Positions 8,493-17,050 of a stretch of 64,000 nt of DNA are shown here, one piece after another. Both the position numbers and the translations under genes were made by a program. Below the pieces are notes generated by a model that saw only the letters and a program-made list of their open reading frames with translations, did no database searches and had not been told where the DNA came from. This stretch comes from Pacificibacter maritimus. Its GTDB lineage: Bacteria > Pseudomonadota > Alphaproteobacteria > Rhodobacterales > Rhodobacteraceae. Positions within the stretch are counted from its first letter, which is position 1; every line of letters begins with the position of its first letter. The stretch is taken from the NCBI RefSeq assembly GCF_003814915.1, contig NZ_RKQK01000002.1, positions 249,184-313,183 of the forward strand, read 5' to 3'.

Positions 8493-9329
8493 ATGCCTGT
8501 TGAAGATCAATATCACTATAACGTCATCCGCCGTGCCATCACACGGATAGATTCGGCACAACGCCCTTTGTCTTTAGATGAACTCGCCAAAGATATGGGG
8601 ATGAGTCCGCCGCATTTTCAAAAGATATTTTCCAAGTGGGCGGGCGTATCGCCCAAACGATACCAACAATATCTTGCTCTTGATCACGCCAAACATTTGA
8701 TGAAAACCCGACACACAACACTCGGCGTCGCCAACGAATTAGGGCTGTCCTCTTCAGGGCGGTTGCATGATTTGTTTTTACGCTGGGAAGCCATGTCGCC
8801 CGGGGAATATGCGCGCCAAGGGGCGGACCTAGAAATTGCCTATGGTTGGTGCGACACCCCCTTCGGCGAAGCGCTAGCAATGGCCACTCCACGCGGATTA
8901 TGCGGTGTTGCCTTCATCGATGCCTCAGGTCGTGAAGCCAATTTAGCGGATCTATCTGCGCGCTGGCCAAATGCCAAGTTCACACAGAACACCGCCAAAG
9001 TGCAGCCCTACATCGATGCCGCGATCCGCGGCGGCTCAGTAAAGTTGCACCTTATGGGGGGGCCTTTTCAGATCAAAGTCTGGGAAGCACTTTTGTCGCT
9101 GAAATCAGGACAGGTCACCACCTATAGCGATATCGCCAATGTTATCGGATCGCCGAAAGCGGTGCGCGCTGTCGGCACTGCTGTGGGCAAGAATCCTATT
9201 GGGTGGCTGATCCCCTGCCACCGTGTTCTGCGTAAAACTGGCGCACTGGGCGGATATCACTGGGGGCTCGAAACAAAACGCGCGCTTTTGGCCTATGAAG
9301 CCATCCAGCACGATGCCCTAACACCATAA
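8493..9329 (+). CDS. Ada-like fusion: AraC-type HTH plus O6-alkylguanine-DNA methyltransferase
   Basis: 278 residues. Residues about 10-110 carry two helix-turn-helix units of the AraC family (Leu-Asp-Glu-Leu-Ala-Lys-Asp-Met-Gly-Met-Ser, then Val-Ala-Asn-Glu-Leu-Gly-Leu-Ser). Residues about 115-275 are a methyltransferase domain with the suicide Cys242 in IPCHRV, and the downstream Gly-Gly-Tyr-His-Trp-Gly. The N-terminal zinc-binding methylphosphotriester domain of Escherichia coli Ada is absent, so the usual methylation switch for activation is missing. It repairs O6-methylguanine; whether the HTH regulates genes is an open question. Confidence 0.9.
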   Translation: MPVEDQYHYNVIRRAITRIDSAQRPLSLDELAKDMGMSPPHFQKIFSKWAGVSPKRYQQYLALDHAKHLMKTRHTTLGVANELGLSSSGRLHDLFLRWEAMSPGEYARQGADLEIAYGWCDTPFGEALAMATPRGLCGVAFIDASGREANLADLSARWPNAKFTQNTAKVQPYIDAAIRGGSVKLHLMGGPFQIKVWEALLSLKSGQVTTYSDIANVIGSPKAVRAVGTAVGKNPIGWLIPCHRVLRKTGALGGYHWGLETKRALLAYEAIQHDALTP

Positions 9330-9391
9330 GCACTTTTCCGCCATTTTAACGACTTAACAGGGATGTGACTGCACCTTGCCCACGCGTGCGG

Positions 9392-9397
9392 TATAAT
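9392..9397 (+). promoter_or_regulatory. Possible -10 element for the OmpA-like lipoprotein gene
   Basis: A perfect TATAAT lies 32 bases before the lipoprotein ATG. No good -35 box is at the standard distance, so this is only a partial promoter match. Confidence 0.35.
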
Positions 9398-9428
9398 AGG
9401 TTCAAACTTAATTGAAAAAGGCAGTCTC

Positions 9429-10079
9429 ATGAAGACCCGTACACTTTTTGCTCTCCCCCTTGTTGCAACCGTCGTTTTGGCTGGCTGCACAGAAACAGGG
9501 CAGATGAGCGACCCAAATTCTAAAACCCAACAAGGCGCTATCGCAGGCGCATTGGTTGGCGGCATTATTGGCCTGTCCCAAGATGACGGCAAACTCGGCA
9601 AAGCTGCAGCAGGTGCTGCAATCGGTGGTGCTCTGGGTGCTGGCATCGGCAGTCTTCTAGACAAACAAGCTGCTGATTTGCGCCAAGACTTGGGCAATGA
9701 CGATGTCACCATCGTCAATACCGGTTCAGAATTGATCGTCACCCTGCCGCAAGACATCTTGTTTGCAACTGACAGCGCTGTTGTCCGCTCTGGTCTTCAG
9801 TCTGATTTGGGCGCCCTTGCGCGTAACTTGCAAGACTATCCATCAACCACGGTTGAAGTGGTTGGTCACACCGACAACACGGGCTCTGCAAGCTACAACC
9901 AAGACTTGTCAGCCCGTCGTGCGGCATCCGTATCTACCATCCTGACAGCCAATGGTGTTGCGTCTTACCGCATCAAATCCTACGGCCGTGGTGAAGATGC
10001 ACCGATCGCCACAAACCTAAACGCAGAAGGTCGCGCGCAAAACCGCCGCGTTGAAATCATTATTTCACCCTCAGCGTAA
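9429..10079 (+). CDS. OmpA-family outer-membrane lipoprotein with glycine zipper
   Basis: 216 residues. A signal peptide ends in a lipobox (Val-Leu-Ala-Gly-Cys, Cys at about residue 20). Residues about 37-75 form a glycine-zipper hydrophobic segment rich in Gly-Ala-Ile-Gly-Gly repeats. The C-terminal OmpA domain (about 110-215) has the peptidoglycan-binding pattern with Gly-His-Thr-Asp-Asn-Thr-Gly and Asn-Arg-Arg-Val-Glu. This is the layout of YiaD-type lipoproteins, which anchor the outer membrane to the cell wall. Monocistronic, with its own terminator. Confidence 0.92.
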   Translation: MKTRTLFALPLVATVVLAGCTETGQMSDPNSKTQQGAIAGALVGGIIGLSQDDGKLGKAAAGAAIGGALGAGIGSLLDKQAADLRQDLGNDDVTIVNTGSELIVTLPQDILFATDSAVVRSGLQSDLGALARNLQDYPSTTVEVVGHTDNTGSASYNQDLSARRAASVSTILTANGVASYRIKSYGRGEDAPIATNLNAEGRAQNRRVEIIISPSA

Positions 10080-10098
10080 TCTGACCTAACCTTCCCCG

Positions 10099-10129
10099 AA
10101 AAAGGCTGGCATTGTGTCCAGCCTTTTTT
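10099..10129 (+). terminator. Rho-independent terminator after the OmpA-like gene
   Basis: GGCTGG (10104-10109) pairs with CCAGCC (10118-10123), extended by A and T residues on both sides, followed by a six-base T run. Confidence 0.85.
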
Positions 10130-10157
10130 ATGGCATCAACCGCTGCATGGTTCTATT

Positions 10158-10169
10158 AATTGACCAATT
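10158..10169. promoter_or_regulatory. Possible autoregulatory operator of the FadR-type regulator
   Basis: AATTGACCAATT is an imperfect-centre dyad (AATTG-AC-CAATT) 22 bases before the regulator ATG. Its right half, ACCAATT, matches the half-site known for PdhR-like FadR-subfamily regulators. Binding is an inference. Confidence 0.35.
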
Positions 10170-10191
10170 GCCATGAGCTTGCGGATGACAA

Positions 10192-10959
10192 ATGCCTTTT
10201 CAAAAAATCCAACCTGAAAAACTGGCGCAATCTGTCACAAAGCAGATCGAACTGTTAATCCTGCGTGGCATCCTACGCCCCGGTGAACGCCTGCCCGCCG
10301 AACGTGACTTGGCGCGTCGGCTTGGTGTTTCCAGACCGTCATTACGTGAGGCACTGGACCAATTAACTCAGAAGGGCCTTATTGAAACCCGCACAAATTC
10401 TGGTGTTTTTGTCGCGGATGTTTTGGGGTCAGCCTTCTCCCCTGCGCTGATAAAGCTTTTTGCGGATCACGATGAAGCTGTCTTTGATTATCTTGCGTTC
10501 CGCCGTGATTTCGAAGGTTTGGCAGCACAGCGCGCCGCTGAGCACGGATCCGAAACGGACCTAAAGGTCATTGATCAACTGTTTAAAGAAATGGAAGCAG
10601 CACATCCAAAACGAAATCCTGCCGATGAAGGCAGGCTGGATGCCCAGTTCCACCTTGCGATTTTGGAAGCCAGCCACAACCTTGTCATGTTGCACTTGAT
10701 GCACGCCACTTTTGAACTGCTTCGCGATGGTGTGTTTTATCAGCGGTCCGTTATGTTCAAAGAGCGCAGCAATCGCGCAGAGCTTTTAGAACAGCATCGC
10801 GCGATCAATTCCGCGATACAAGCACGTGATCCTCAGGCTGCTCAGAATGCCATTACAGCGCATTTAACCTATGTGGAAAATGCGCTGAGAGATCAACAAA
10901 AGTATGAGCGCAACGAAAATATTGCAAAGCTTAGGCTTGATCATCAAACTGCCAAATAG
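10192..10959 (+). CDS. GntR-family transcriptional regulator, FadR subfamily
   Basis: 255 residues. The N-terminal winged HTH (about 10-75) has the GntR signature: Arg-Pro-Gly-Glu-Arg-Leu-Pro-Ala-Glu-Arg-Asp-Leu-Ala and Val-Ser-Arg-Pro-Ser-Leu-Arg-Glu-Ala-Leu. The C-terminal all-helical FCD domain (about 90-235) has the metal-binding pattern of Asp and His residues (Asp-Ala-Gln-Phe-His; Glu-Gln-His; Ile-Thr-Ala-His-Leu). Relatives such as PdhR, LldR and GlcC respond to small organic acids. No target gene lies beside it; the next operon is convergent, so the ligand is unknown. Confidence 0.9.
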   Translation: MPFQKIQPEKLAQSVTKQIELLILRGILRPGERLPAERDLARRLGVSRPSLREALDQLTQKGLIETRTNSGVFVADVLGSAFSPALIKLFADHDEAVFDYLAFRRDFEGLAAQRAAEHGSETDLKVIDQLFKEMEAAHPKRNPADEGRLDAQFHLAILEASHNLVMLHLMHATFELLRDGVFYQRSVMFKERSNRAELLEQHRAINSAIQARDPQAAQNAITAHLTYVENALRDQQKYERNENIAKLRLDHQTAK

Positions 10960-10977
10960 GGCCGTTAAATTCGCAAA

Positions 10978-11012
10978 GAAAAACCCCCGAAAGCCGTGCT
11001 CTCAGGGGTAAA
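10978..11012 (-). terminator. Terminator of the F0 ATP synthase operon
   Basis: On the minus strand, a CCCCT side pairs with the GGGG side around a GAG/CTT inner stem, followed by TTTTTC. It lies just beyond the atpF stop and also between the convergent regulator gene and the operon. Confidence 0.75.
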
Positions 11013-11032
11013 ATCTTGTTTGACAGGTCCGA

Positions 11033-11590
11033 TTAGTGAAGCTTTTCGCCTACGTCAGAAATCGCATCATCAATCAATTTGTTTGCGTCAGCGGCAGACA
11101 TCTGCTTGGCGATCACATCTTGCGCTGCGGCGATTGCAACGGTCACAGCAGAGTTACGCACTTCGCGAACAGCCGCAGACTGAGCAGAGGCAATTTGATC
11201 TTCCGCAGAAGCCAAGCGGCGTGCGATAGATGTTTTGATGTCAGCTTTTGCTTGAACAGCGGCAGCATCGGCATCTGCCTTAGCTTGCACAACAATCGCA
11301 TCAGCCAATTCTTGAACTTCACGTTGCTTACGCTCGTATGAGGCCAAAATCGTTTGAGCTTCATCGCGCAAGGCACGCGCTTCAGTCAATTCAAGTTCAA
11401 TGCCCTCGGCGCGTTTGTCTAAAAGGCCAGTCAAAAGTTCAGGGACTTTCGCGTACAGCAAGATGCCGACGAAAACCAAGAAACCAAGCATTACGATAAA
11501 ATTCGTATTGGCAAAGGAGAAGAACGCACCAGAAGCTGCAAAGGCGGGTGTCGCAACAAGTGCGGTTGTGAGAGTGAGAAGCGTTTTCAT
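11033..11590 (-). CDS. atpF: F0F1 ATP synthase subunit b
   Basis: 185 residues. A signal-peptide-like N-terminus ending Pro-Ala-Phe-Ala-Ala is followed by one membrane segment (about 28-48) and a long charged, Ala-rich helix that forms the peripheral stator. The N-terminal leader is common in the alphaproteobacterial b subunit. It is last in the operon, four bases after the b' gene, and the two form a b/b' heterodimer stator as in photosynthetic bacteria and other alphaproteobacteria. Confidence 0.93.
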   Translation of the reverse strand: MKTLLTLTTALVATPAFAASGAFFSFANTNFIVMLGFLVFVGILLYAKVPELLTGLLDKRAEGIELELTEARALRDEAQTILASYERKQREVQELADAIVVQAKADADAAAVQAKADIKTSIARRLASAEDQIASAQSAAVREVRNSAVTVAIAAAQDVIAKQMSAADANKLIDDAISDVGEKLH

Positions 11591-11594
11591 GTTT

Positions 11595-12119
11595 CTACCC
11601 TTTCAAGCGCGCGTTGATCGCGGCTGTGACAGTTTTTGCATCAGCCTTACCACCAAACGCGGCGATCAATTCTTTTGCGGTGTCTTTTGCAACAACCTTA
11701 ACGCTGTCAGCTGCGTTTGCACGGATCTCGGCAATTGCTGCTTCAGATTCTGCGGCTTTCGCTGCAATTTCTGCGTCGGCTTTCGCCAAGGCTGTATTCA
11801 AGTCAGCTTGGATCGCTGCTTGAGTTTCGCCAGAAATACGCTGAGCTTCGGCTTTGGCCTCGGCGAGCGCTTTATTATATGCGTTTTCTGCATCTTTCGC
11901 TTTGAGCTTGAGCTCTTCAGCGGCAGAAATATCATTCATGATTGTACCAGAGCGTTCTGCAAGCACGGAAGAAATGCGCGGCAGTGCAATTTTGGACAGC
12001 ACGAAATAGATCACGACAAGCGTGACGAGAAGCCAGAAAATCTGGTTTGGGAAATGTGCAAGTTCAAGCTGCGGCATGCCCGCGACGCTTTCAGTTGCCC
12101 CATGTGTCTCTGTGGCCAT
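11595..12119 (-). CDS. atpX: F0F1 ATP synthase subunit b'
   Basis: 174 residues. One membrane helix (about 26-47, Ile-Phe-Trp-Leu-Leu-Val-Thr-Leu) follows a short N-terminal tail, then an Ala/Glu/Lys-rich coiled coil. This divergent second b-type subunit is typical of alphaproteobacteria. It sits between atpE and atpF, 107 bases after atpE, and that gap contains a long hairpin (see 12171-12208). The ATG at 12119 has AGGAGGACACC upstream. Confidence 0.93.
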   Translation of the reverse strand: MATETHGATESVAGMPQLELAHFPNQIFWLLVTLVVIYFVLSKIALPRISSVLAERSGTIMNDISAAEELKLKAKDAENAYNKALAEAKAEAQRISGETQAAIQADLNTALAKADAEIAAKAAESEAAIAEIRANAADSVKVVAKDTAKELIAAFGGKADAKTVTAAINARLKG

Positions 12120-12170
12120 GGTGTCCTCCTGGCTTTAAGTCAGTCCCACCAAGTGTTGGAGGGAGCCATT

Positions 12171-12208
12171 TTACGCTGGGGTGGATCCAAGAACCCACCC
12201 CGCCGTAA
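12171..12208 (-). promoter_or_regulatory. Intercistronic hairpin between atpE and atpX
   Basis: TTACG (12171-12175) pairs with CGTAA (12204-12208) and GGGGTGG (12178-12184) with CCACCCC (12195-12201), giving a long stem with one mismatch and one wobble around a 10-base loop. No T run follows on the minus strand, so it is not a standard terminator. Such a structure could protect the upstream atpE message or limit read-through, which would fit the high c-subunit need. Confidence 0.6.
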
Positions 12209-12226
12209 GGATGTAATGAGTCTAGC

Positions 12227-12463
12227 TTAGACTGCGAACATCAAGAGAAGTGCTACGAGGAACGAGAAGATCCCCAAAGCTTCCGCAAAGGCCATGCCGA
12301 TGAAGAGTGTAGCAGTTTGTGATGCAGCAGCAGATGGGTTGCGCAAAGCGCCTGCGAGGTAGTTGCCAGCAACATTACCAACACCGATAGCTGCGCCACC
12401 CATGCCGATTGCTGTGAGGCCTACACCGATGTATTTTCCGAGTTCTGCGATATTGCCTTCCAT
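12227..12463 (-). CDS. atpE: F0F1 ATP synthase subunit c
   Basis: 78 residues forming two membrane helices joined by a polar loop (Arg-Asn-Pro). The proton-carrying carboxylate is the Glu in Phe-Ala-Glu-Ala-Leu-Gly of the second helix, and the first helix has the Gly-rich packing motif. No sodium-site signature is evident, so a proton ring is likely. An AAGGAGATA Shine-Dalgarno precedes the ATG. About ten or more copies per complex are required, which fits the intercistronic hairpin downstream. Confidence 0.97.
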   Translation of the reverse strand: MEGNIAELGKYIGVGLTAIGMGGAAIGVGNVAGNYLAGALRNPSAAASQTATLFIGMAFAEALGIFSFLVALLLMFAV

Positions 12464-12524
12464 GGGGGTATCTCCTTACGTTGGAATTGGCTGAAAAGTA
12501 GTTAGAGTTCGAACCTGACCGAGC

Positions 12525-13355
12525 TTAGTGTGCAGGGTGCAGCGCGTCTTTTAGGTACACGCAGGTAAGAATTGTGAACACGTAGGCTTGGATAAAGGCT
12601 ACGAGAATTTCTAGTCCGTACATCGCTGCGATTGCTGCGATAGAAACGGGTGCGATTAGTTTGATGGCTGCGAATGTCGCAAAAACTTTGATCACAGCGT
12701 GACCGGCCATCATGTTACCTGCAAGACGAATAGAGTGACTTACAGGACGCACAAAGTATGAGATCAATTCGATGATTGCCAAGACAGGGCGCAGCGCGAG
12801 TGGTGCAGATTTCACCCAGAACAATTCAAGGAATGTTGCACCGTTTTTGACAAAGCCAAGAACCGTGACGAAAACGAAGACGAGCAAAGCCAGAACACCA
12901 GTCACAGCGATATGTGTTGTAGGTGTGAAAGAGGCTGGCAAAAGGCCCAGAACGTTTGAGAATGCAATAAAGCAGAACAGCGTCATGACATATGGGAAAT
13001 ACTTCACCGAGTCTTTGCCGCCCACATCTTCGAGCATTTTGTAAACGAAACCATAGGTCAACTCAGCGATGGACTGACCTTTGGAAGGAACAATCGCACG
13101 TCCGCTAGAGCCAACAATCAGCAACAAAACCACACCCAGAACAGTCAAGCCCATCCAAAGTGTCGCGTTGGTCACTGTGTACCAGTGGATAGGTCCATCA
13201 CCAAACACAGGTTTGATTTGGAATTGATCCATTGGGTGGAATGACAATCCTTCGCCGCCAGTTGGCACGATAAAGATCGACAAAAGGATAAGGGCGAGGA
13301 TTGCAAAGAAGATTACCTTGCCTGTACCACCTGATTTTTTAGCTTGATCAGACAT
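12525..13355 (-). CDS. atpB: F0F1 ATP synthase subunit a
   Basis: Taken from the ATG at 13355 (276 residues), since GAGAG lies about eight bases upstream; a TTG two codons earlier is possible. It has five to six membrane segments, with the essential Arg in Ser-Ile-Arg-Leu-Ala-Gly-Asn and the C-terminal Gln/Tyr-bearing helix ([10 protein letters not shown]). It forms the proton half-channels next to the c-ring. It starts two bases after the atpI stop. Confidence 0.96.
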   Translation of the reverse strand: MSDQAKKSGGTGKVIFFAILALILLSIFIVPTGGEGLSFHPMDQFQIKPVFGDGPIHWYTVTNATLWMGLTVLGVVLLLIVGSSGRAIVPSKGQSIAELTYGFVYKMLEDVGGKDSVKYFPYVMTLFCFIAFSNVLGLLPASFTPTTHIAVTGVLALLVFVFVTVLGFVKNGATFLELFWVKSAPLALRPVLAIIELISYFVRPVSHSIRLAGNMMAGHAVIKVFATFAAIKLIAPVSIAAIAAMYGLEILVAFIQAYVFTILTCVYLKDALHPAH

Positions 13356-13357
13356 GT

Positions 13358-13738
13358 TCAATCTCTCTCGTCATCTGCAGCCTTGGCCGCGTTATCATCT
13401 ACCGCAGTTGCCTGCGCATTTAGTTTTGAAGCTTCCGCCTCTTGTTCTGCTTGGATCGTTGCAGCGGTACGCATCATTGTTTTGACGCCAGCCGCTAAAC
13501 CAAATCCAACCATCAGCACGATAAAGATGGGCGTTGTGCCAAAGAGCTTATCCAGCCCCCATCCCATGCCGAAACCGATCAAAAGACCAGCCACTAATTC
13601 TATCACCATTCGCCATGCCATATTGGCCTGAGAAAAGTGTTCCTCACCGCGAGAGCTTTTCGGCGCTTGCGCCTGTTTCAACGCTTCCAATCGCGCATCC
13701 AATGCCTCTAGTCGCTTTGGATCATGCGGGTCGGTCAT
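13358..13738 (-). CDS. atpI: AtpI/AtpZ-like ATP synthase assembly protein
   Basis: 126 residues with a charged N-terminal helix, two membrane segments (about 45-65 and 72-92; the Gly-Met-Gly-Trp-Gly-Leu-Asp motif joins them) and an Ala/Glu/Asp-rich tail. AtpI family proteins precede F0 genes and have been linked to c-ring assembly and Mg2+/Ca2+ handling. It is the first gene of the F0 operon, with the promoter expected in the 13739-13850 stretch. Confidence 0.85.
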   Translation of the reverse strand: MTDPHDPKRLEALDARLEALKQAQAPKSSRGEEHFSQANMAWRMVIELVAGLLIGFGMGWGLDKLFGTTPIFIVLMVGFGLAAGVKTMMRTAATIQAEQEAEASKLNAQATAVDDNAAKAADDERD

Positions 13739-13920
13739 CGTTGAAAGCCCCTTTGGTAACTTGGCGGCAAACTAGGCGGAGGGGCGCTTAGAGTCAATAT
13801 AGGATAAATTTTTCGCGACCACGCATAAGTTATTGAAATTTATTAAATTAAAACAGGCAAGATGATTCAAACTTTTGCTCGGGCAAGCCAATCCACCCAC
13901 AGCATGACCGCAAGCTATAT

Positions 13921-13936
13921 TCAACCAAATGGTTGA
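13921..13936. promoter_or_regulatory. ArsR-type operator upstream of the ArsR gene
   Basis: TCAACCAAATGGTTGA is a perfect 7-2-7 palindrome ending 32 bases before the regulator ATG. CAACCA-N2-TGGTTG is the site type used by ArsR regulators of the SdpR/PyeR kind, so autorepression is likely. Confidence 0.7.
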
Positions 13937-13968
13937 CCAAAGCCGAACTGCCCCGTAATCGTGATGCT

Positions 13969-14325
13969 ATGAGCCACAATACCACAGCCCCCAGTCTGGA
14001 CCTGATCTTTGCAGCCCTCGCCGACCCAACTCGTCGCGCGATCTTGGAAATGCTGCTCGAAGATGACATGGCCGTCACGGACGTCGCGGAACCATTCGAA
14101 ATGTCACTGGCCGCTATCAGCAAACATCTGACCATTTTGATGCGCGCGGGGCTGATTGCGCAAGAAAAGCGCGGGCGCGTGAAATGGTGCAAATTGCAAC
14201 CAGATGCCATGCGCGCGTCATCCATTTGGATGCAAGGCTTTGGTCAGTTCGAAGCACTTGACTTGGAAGGTCTTGAACGATTTTTGGAACATGAATTGAG
14301 TGGATCTGCAGAGCTAGATCCCTAA
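13969..14325 (+). CDS. ArsR-family transcriptional regulator
   Basis: Taken from the ATG at 13969 (118 residues); an upstream TTG at 13933 would overlap the operator. The winged HTH contains the family's Phe-Ala-Ala-Leu-Ala-Asp-Pro-Thr-Arg-Arg-Ala-Ile-Leu and Leu-Ala-Ala-Ile-Ser-Lys-His-Leu recognition helix. It has only two Cys-free sensor regions and no metal-binding CxC motif, so it probably is not a metal sensor. Relatives are often paired with an SRPBCC (AHSA1) gene, but none follows here: a convergent transporter gene lies two bases away. Confidence 0.9.
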   Translation: MSHNTTAPSLDLIFAALADPTRRAILEMLLEDDMAVTDVAEPFEMSLAAISKHLTILMRAGLIAQEKRGRVKWCKLQPDAMRASSIWMQGFGQFEALDLEGLERFLEHELSGSAELDP

Positions 14326-14327
14326 AC

Positions 14328-15272
14328 TCAAGACCCCGCCCCTTGAACGACCGCGATGGGCGCGGGTTTTTCTTCGTGTTTCAACAAAAGATAGAGTGCG
14401 AGTGTCGTCAATGCGATGCCACCAAAGATCATAACGGGTGGAACGCCTTGGCCCAATGCGATTTCCCACAAGATCACCCATGAGGGTGTGAGATAGGTGT
14501 AGGCCATCACCTTCGCGCTGTCCAAACGCATCGTTGCGTAAATCAAGATTGTTCCCGTCAAAGTGGTCGCAACCAGTGCTATATATAAGATGACAAACCA
14601 GACAAGCATTGGCAAAGCCGACCAATCGGTGGCCATGATATCTGGAATGCTGACAGCCAAAACAATCGCGGTCGTCGCAATCATAATAAAGAACACAAAC
14701 TCGGGCGCGCGCTCCCCTCGGCTAAAGCGTGAAGCAAGCGGGGTGTATATGGCATGTGCAACGATCCCGATGAAATACAGCATTTCACCGCGTCCAAGTT
14801 CAAACGCCAAAAGCGCAGATATATCCGCTTCGAACACCACCCACAGGGCGCCGAGCGCACCAACTGACAAAGCAGTGGCCACCCGCCGCGTCGTAATTTG
14901 ACGTAATAAAATATACGCGATGCCTGCAGACAAAACGGGGGTCAGCGTGAACATGGCAGAAATTGAAATGGCACTGGCCGTTTCCAATCCCGTGAACATC
15001 ATAATAAAATACAAGGCAAACAATGCGCCCAAAATGCCGTACCGCCAAGGTGCCTGCATCGCAGATTTGCTGATGCCGCCCGTTGCCATGGCCAATAGTC
15101 CGACCCCGAGTGTCGCAATAATGAAACGCACAGATGTGATGGCCAATGGTGAAATTATATCCGCCTTCATCGCCACACCACCCAGCGAAAAGCTGCCAGC
15201 AACCAAAAAGGAAAACAAAAGCATCGCCAAGTGACCATTGCGGCGCTCTGACGCGATAAGTCGTTTAGTCAA
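14328..15272 (-). CDS. DMT superfamily (EamA) transporter
   Basis: 314 residues with ten predicted membrane helices arranged as two EamA repeats (about 15-145 and 160-300). Members export or import metabolites such as amino acids; the substrate is unknown. The start is a TTG at 15272 with AAGGA eleven bases upstream; an ATG at residue 17 is an alternative. It overlaps the LysR stop by eight bases (TTGACTAA), so it is translationally coupled to that regulator and is a probable target of it. Confidence 0.85.
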   Translation of the reverse strand: MTKRLIASERRNGHLAMLLFSFLVAGSFSLGGVAMKADIISPLAITSVRFIIATLGVGLLAMATGGISKSAMQAPWRYGILGALFALYFIMMFTGLETASAISISAMFTLTPVLSAGIAYILLRQITTRRVATALSVGALGALWVVFEADISALLAFELGRGEMLYFIGIVAHAIYTPLASRFSRGERAPEFVFFIMIATTAIVLAVSIPDIMATDWSALPMLVWFVILYIALVATTLTGTILIYATMRLDSAKVMAYTYLTPSWVILWEIALGQGVPPVMIFGGIALTTLALYLLLKHEEKPAPIAVVQGAGS

Positions 15273-16152
15273 TCGACCAGTCCTTTGAGTGTTGTTTGAG
15301 GAAACTCAACACAGCTTGCACCTTAGGCGTGCGATGCAGATCCACATGGGTGACCAGCCAGTTAGGCATTGTCCATCCCTCTTGGTTGGTCAAAAGCGGA
15401 ATTAGATCATCGTTATCTATAGCATCAGCAGTCATCAAAAAACCTGCGCCGATCCCCGCTTTCACAGCCTCGCTTCCCGCCTCAAAGGACGTGACACGGT
15501 AAGTGATTTGATCTGGTGTCGCATTTTCACTGAGCCAACGCATCGTCGGCGCACGGTGCCCCAGATCATCCAATCCAACATAACGCAGATCTCTGATCGG
15601 GTTTGCTGTGTCCAACGGGCCAAAACGATCCAAATAGCGTTTGTGCACATAAAGGCCGTAACCTTGCTGAAAGAAAGGCTGCACAACGTTATCAGGCTCT
15701 TGCGGGGGATTGCCCGTTCTGACAGCCACATGGGCTTCGCCATATTCAAGGCGGAACACGCGCTCACCCGTCAGATAACGCACGATCAGCTTAGGATGCT
15801 GCGCTTGAAAATCAGCCAACACTGGGCCTATCAGACGGGACAGATCTGGCAGTGACGTGATGATAAGTTCTCCGCTCACATCATCGCCGCGGCCCTTGAT
15901 GCGACTGACAAGTTGAGAAAACTGGTCATCCGTGGTTTGGGCAACTTTCAGCAAGTCGCTGCCTGCTTCTGTTGCGGTGTATCCGCGTGCGTGCCGTTGA
16001 AACAGTTTTACCCCTAGCGTTTGTTCCAACGAGTCGATGTGACGGATAACAGTGGCGTGGTGCACACCAAGTATTTGCGCGGCTCCTGACACAGTTCCCA
16101 TCTTGGCCACTTGAAAAGCGGTACGAACTTCATCCCAATTGTCTAAACTCAT
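15265..16152 (-). CDS. LysR-family transcriptional regulator
   Basis: 295 residues. The N-terminal HTH (about 1-60) has the Gly-Thr-Val-Ser-Gly-Ala-Ala-Gln-Ile-Leu-Gly-Val-His-His-Ala-Thr-Val turn; the remainder is the two-lobed effector-binding domain. It precedes an EamA transporter in the same operon. The effector is unknown, and no obvious T-N11-A site was established in the 84-base upstream gap. Confidence 0.9.
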   Translation of the reverse strand: MSLDNWDEVRTAFQVAKMGTVSGAAQILGVHHATVIRHIDSLEQTLGVKLFQRHARGYTATEAGSDLLKVAQTTDDQFSQLVSRIKGRGDDVSGELIITSLPDLSRLIGPVLADFQAQHPKLIVRYLTGERVFRLEYGEAHVAVRTGNPPQEPDNVVQPFFQQGYGLYVHKRYLDRFGPLDTANPIRDLRYVGLDDLGHRAPTMRWLSENATPDQITYRVTSFEAGSEAVKAGIGAGFLMTADAIDNDDLIPLLTNQEGWTMPNWLVTHVDLHRTPKVQAVLSFLKQHSKDWSID

Positions 16153-16235
16153 AGCGGCCCCGCCTTCTGTGCACTTGCGAACAATATCTTATTCAAATGC
16201 TTTAAGCGTTCAAAAAGGCGTTGGCAATTTAAAAG

Positions 16236-16961
16236 CTACTCCGCAAAGTCAAGCGCGGGCTCAAAGGCGCGCTGCCAAGTTGCGTCAATTTGCGCGATCA
16301 CCGCGGCATCAAATTGATCCGAATGATCCCAATAGCGACCAGAGGGCACGAAATATCCTGCCTTTTGCTCTAAGGTCGCAGCCTCGACTGCCACATCTAA
16401 ATCATAGCGCTCAATCGGGACTGATTTCAGCGGGCCTTTCTGTGTGCTGCGCGGATAAGGTAATACAGACGCTGTGGTACTTTGATTGATCACAGCGCAA
16501 CCTTGTTGTGCCGCACATATCTGCAATCGCCGCGCCTTGGCCTCAAGCGACACCAAAGTTGGATCACGGCGCAAAGGGTCGGCAGCCCCTGTTCCATAAA
16601 AATGCGTATGGCCAGACTTTGGATAGACCATATCGCAGGCGTAAAAATGTAAAGCTGTTGGGCGAAAGCGTGCCAAAGCCCAATAGGCGGCGGTAAAGGC
16701 CATCGTGCCGCCCGCATAAACGAAACCACCGTATGAATTCTGCGCAGGGACATATTGATCAGCGCCGATAATTTGACGGTCAGCAGGGATCACTTCTGGG
16801 CGCCGCTCAGGCGGGAAATCTTCAGGATGGATCAAGTGGGTCCACTGGGGCACAGCCCGCCATGCGTTGTTGATAACAACCACAGCATCGAATTTAGAAA
16901 CATCCCATAGGGCGACTTGCGGCGCACTTGGGGCGCTACCGACAATCAAAATTTGCGTCAT
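16236..16961 (-). CDS. Unidentified protein with a Rossmann-like N-terminus
   Basis: 241 residues. The N-terminus (Ile-Leu-Ile-Val-Gly-Ser-Ala-Pro-Ser-Ala) followed by Asp-Ala-Val-Val-Val-Ile-Asn-Asn-Ala-Trp resembles the nucleotide-sugar or pterin-binding start of DUF115/MptE-like and sialyltransferase-like proteins. No signal peptide or membrane segment is seen. A His-Phe-Tyr-Ala-Cys-Asp-Met motif lies centrally. Enzymatic function is not established. It is monocistronic, 84 bases from the LysR gene, and divergent from ffh. Confidence 0.65.
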   Translation of the reverse strand: MTQILIVGSAPSAPQVALWDVSKFDAVVVINNAWRAVPQWTHLIHPEDFPPERRPEVIPADRQIIGADQYVPAQNSYGGFVYAGGTMAFTAAYWALARFRPTALHFYACDMVYPKSGHTHFYGTGAADPLRRDPTLVSLEAKARRLQICAAQQGCAVINQSTTASVLPYPRSTQKGPLKSVPIERYDLDVAVEAATLEQKAGYFVPSGRYWDHSDQFDAAVIAQIDATWQRAFEPALDFAE

Positions 16962-17050
16962 GAGTTATCCCTCAATTTCCCTGACCACCAATTATTTATC
17001 ATAGCTAACCCGCGCGATTGCAAAGTCCAGCACAGTCGCTGGCTTTTCTA

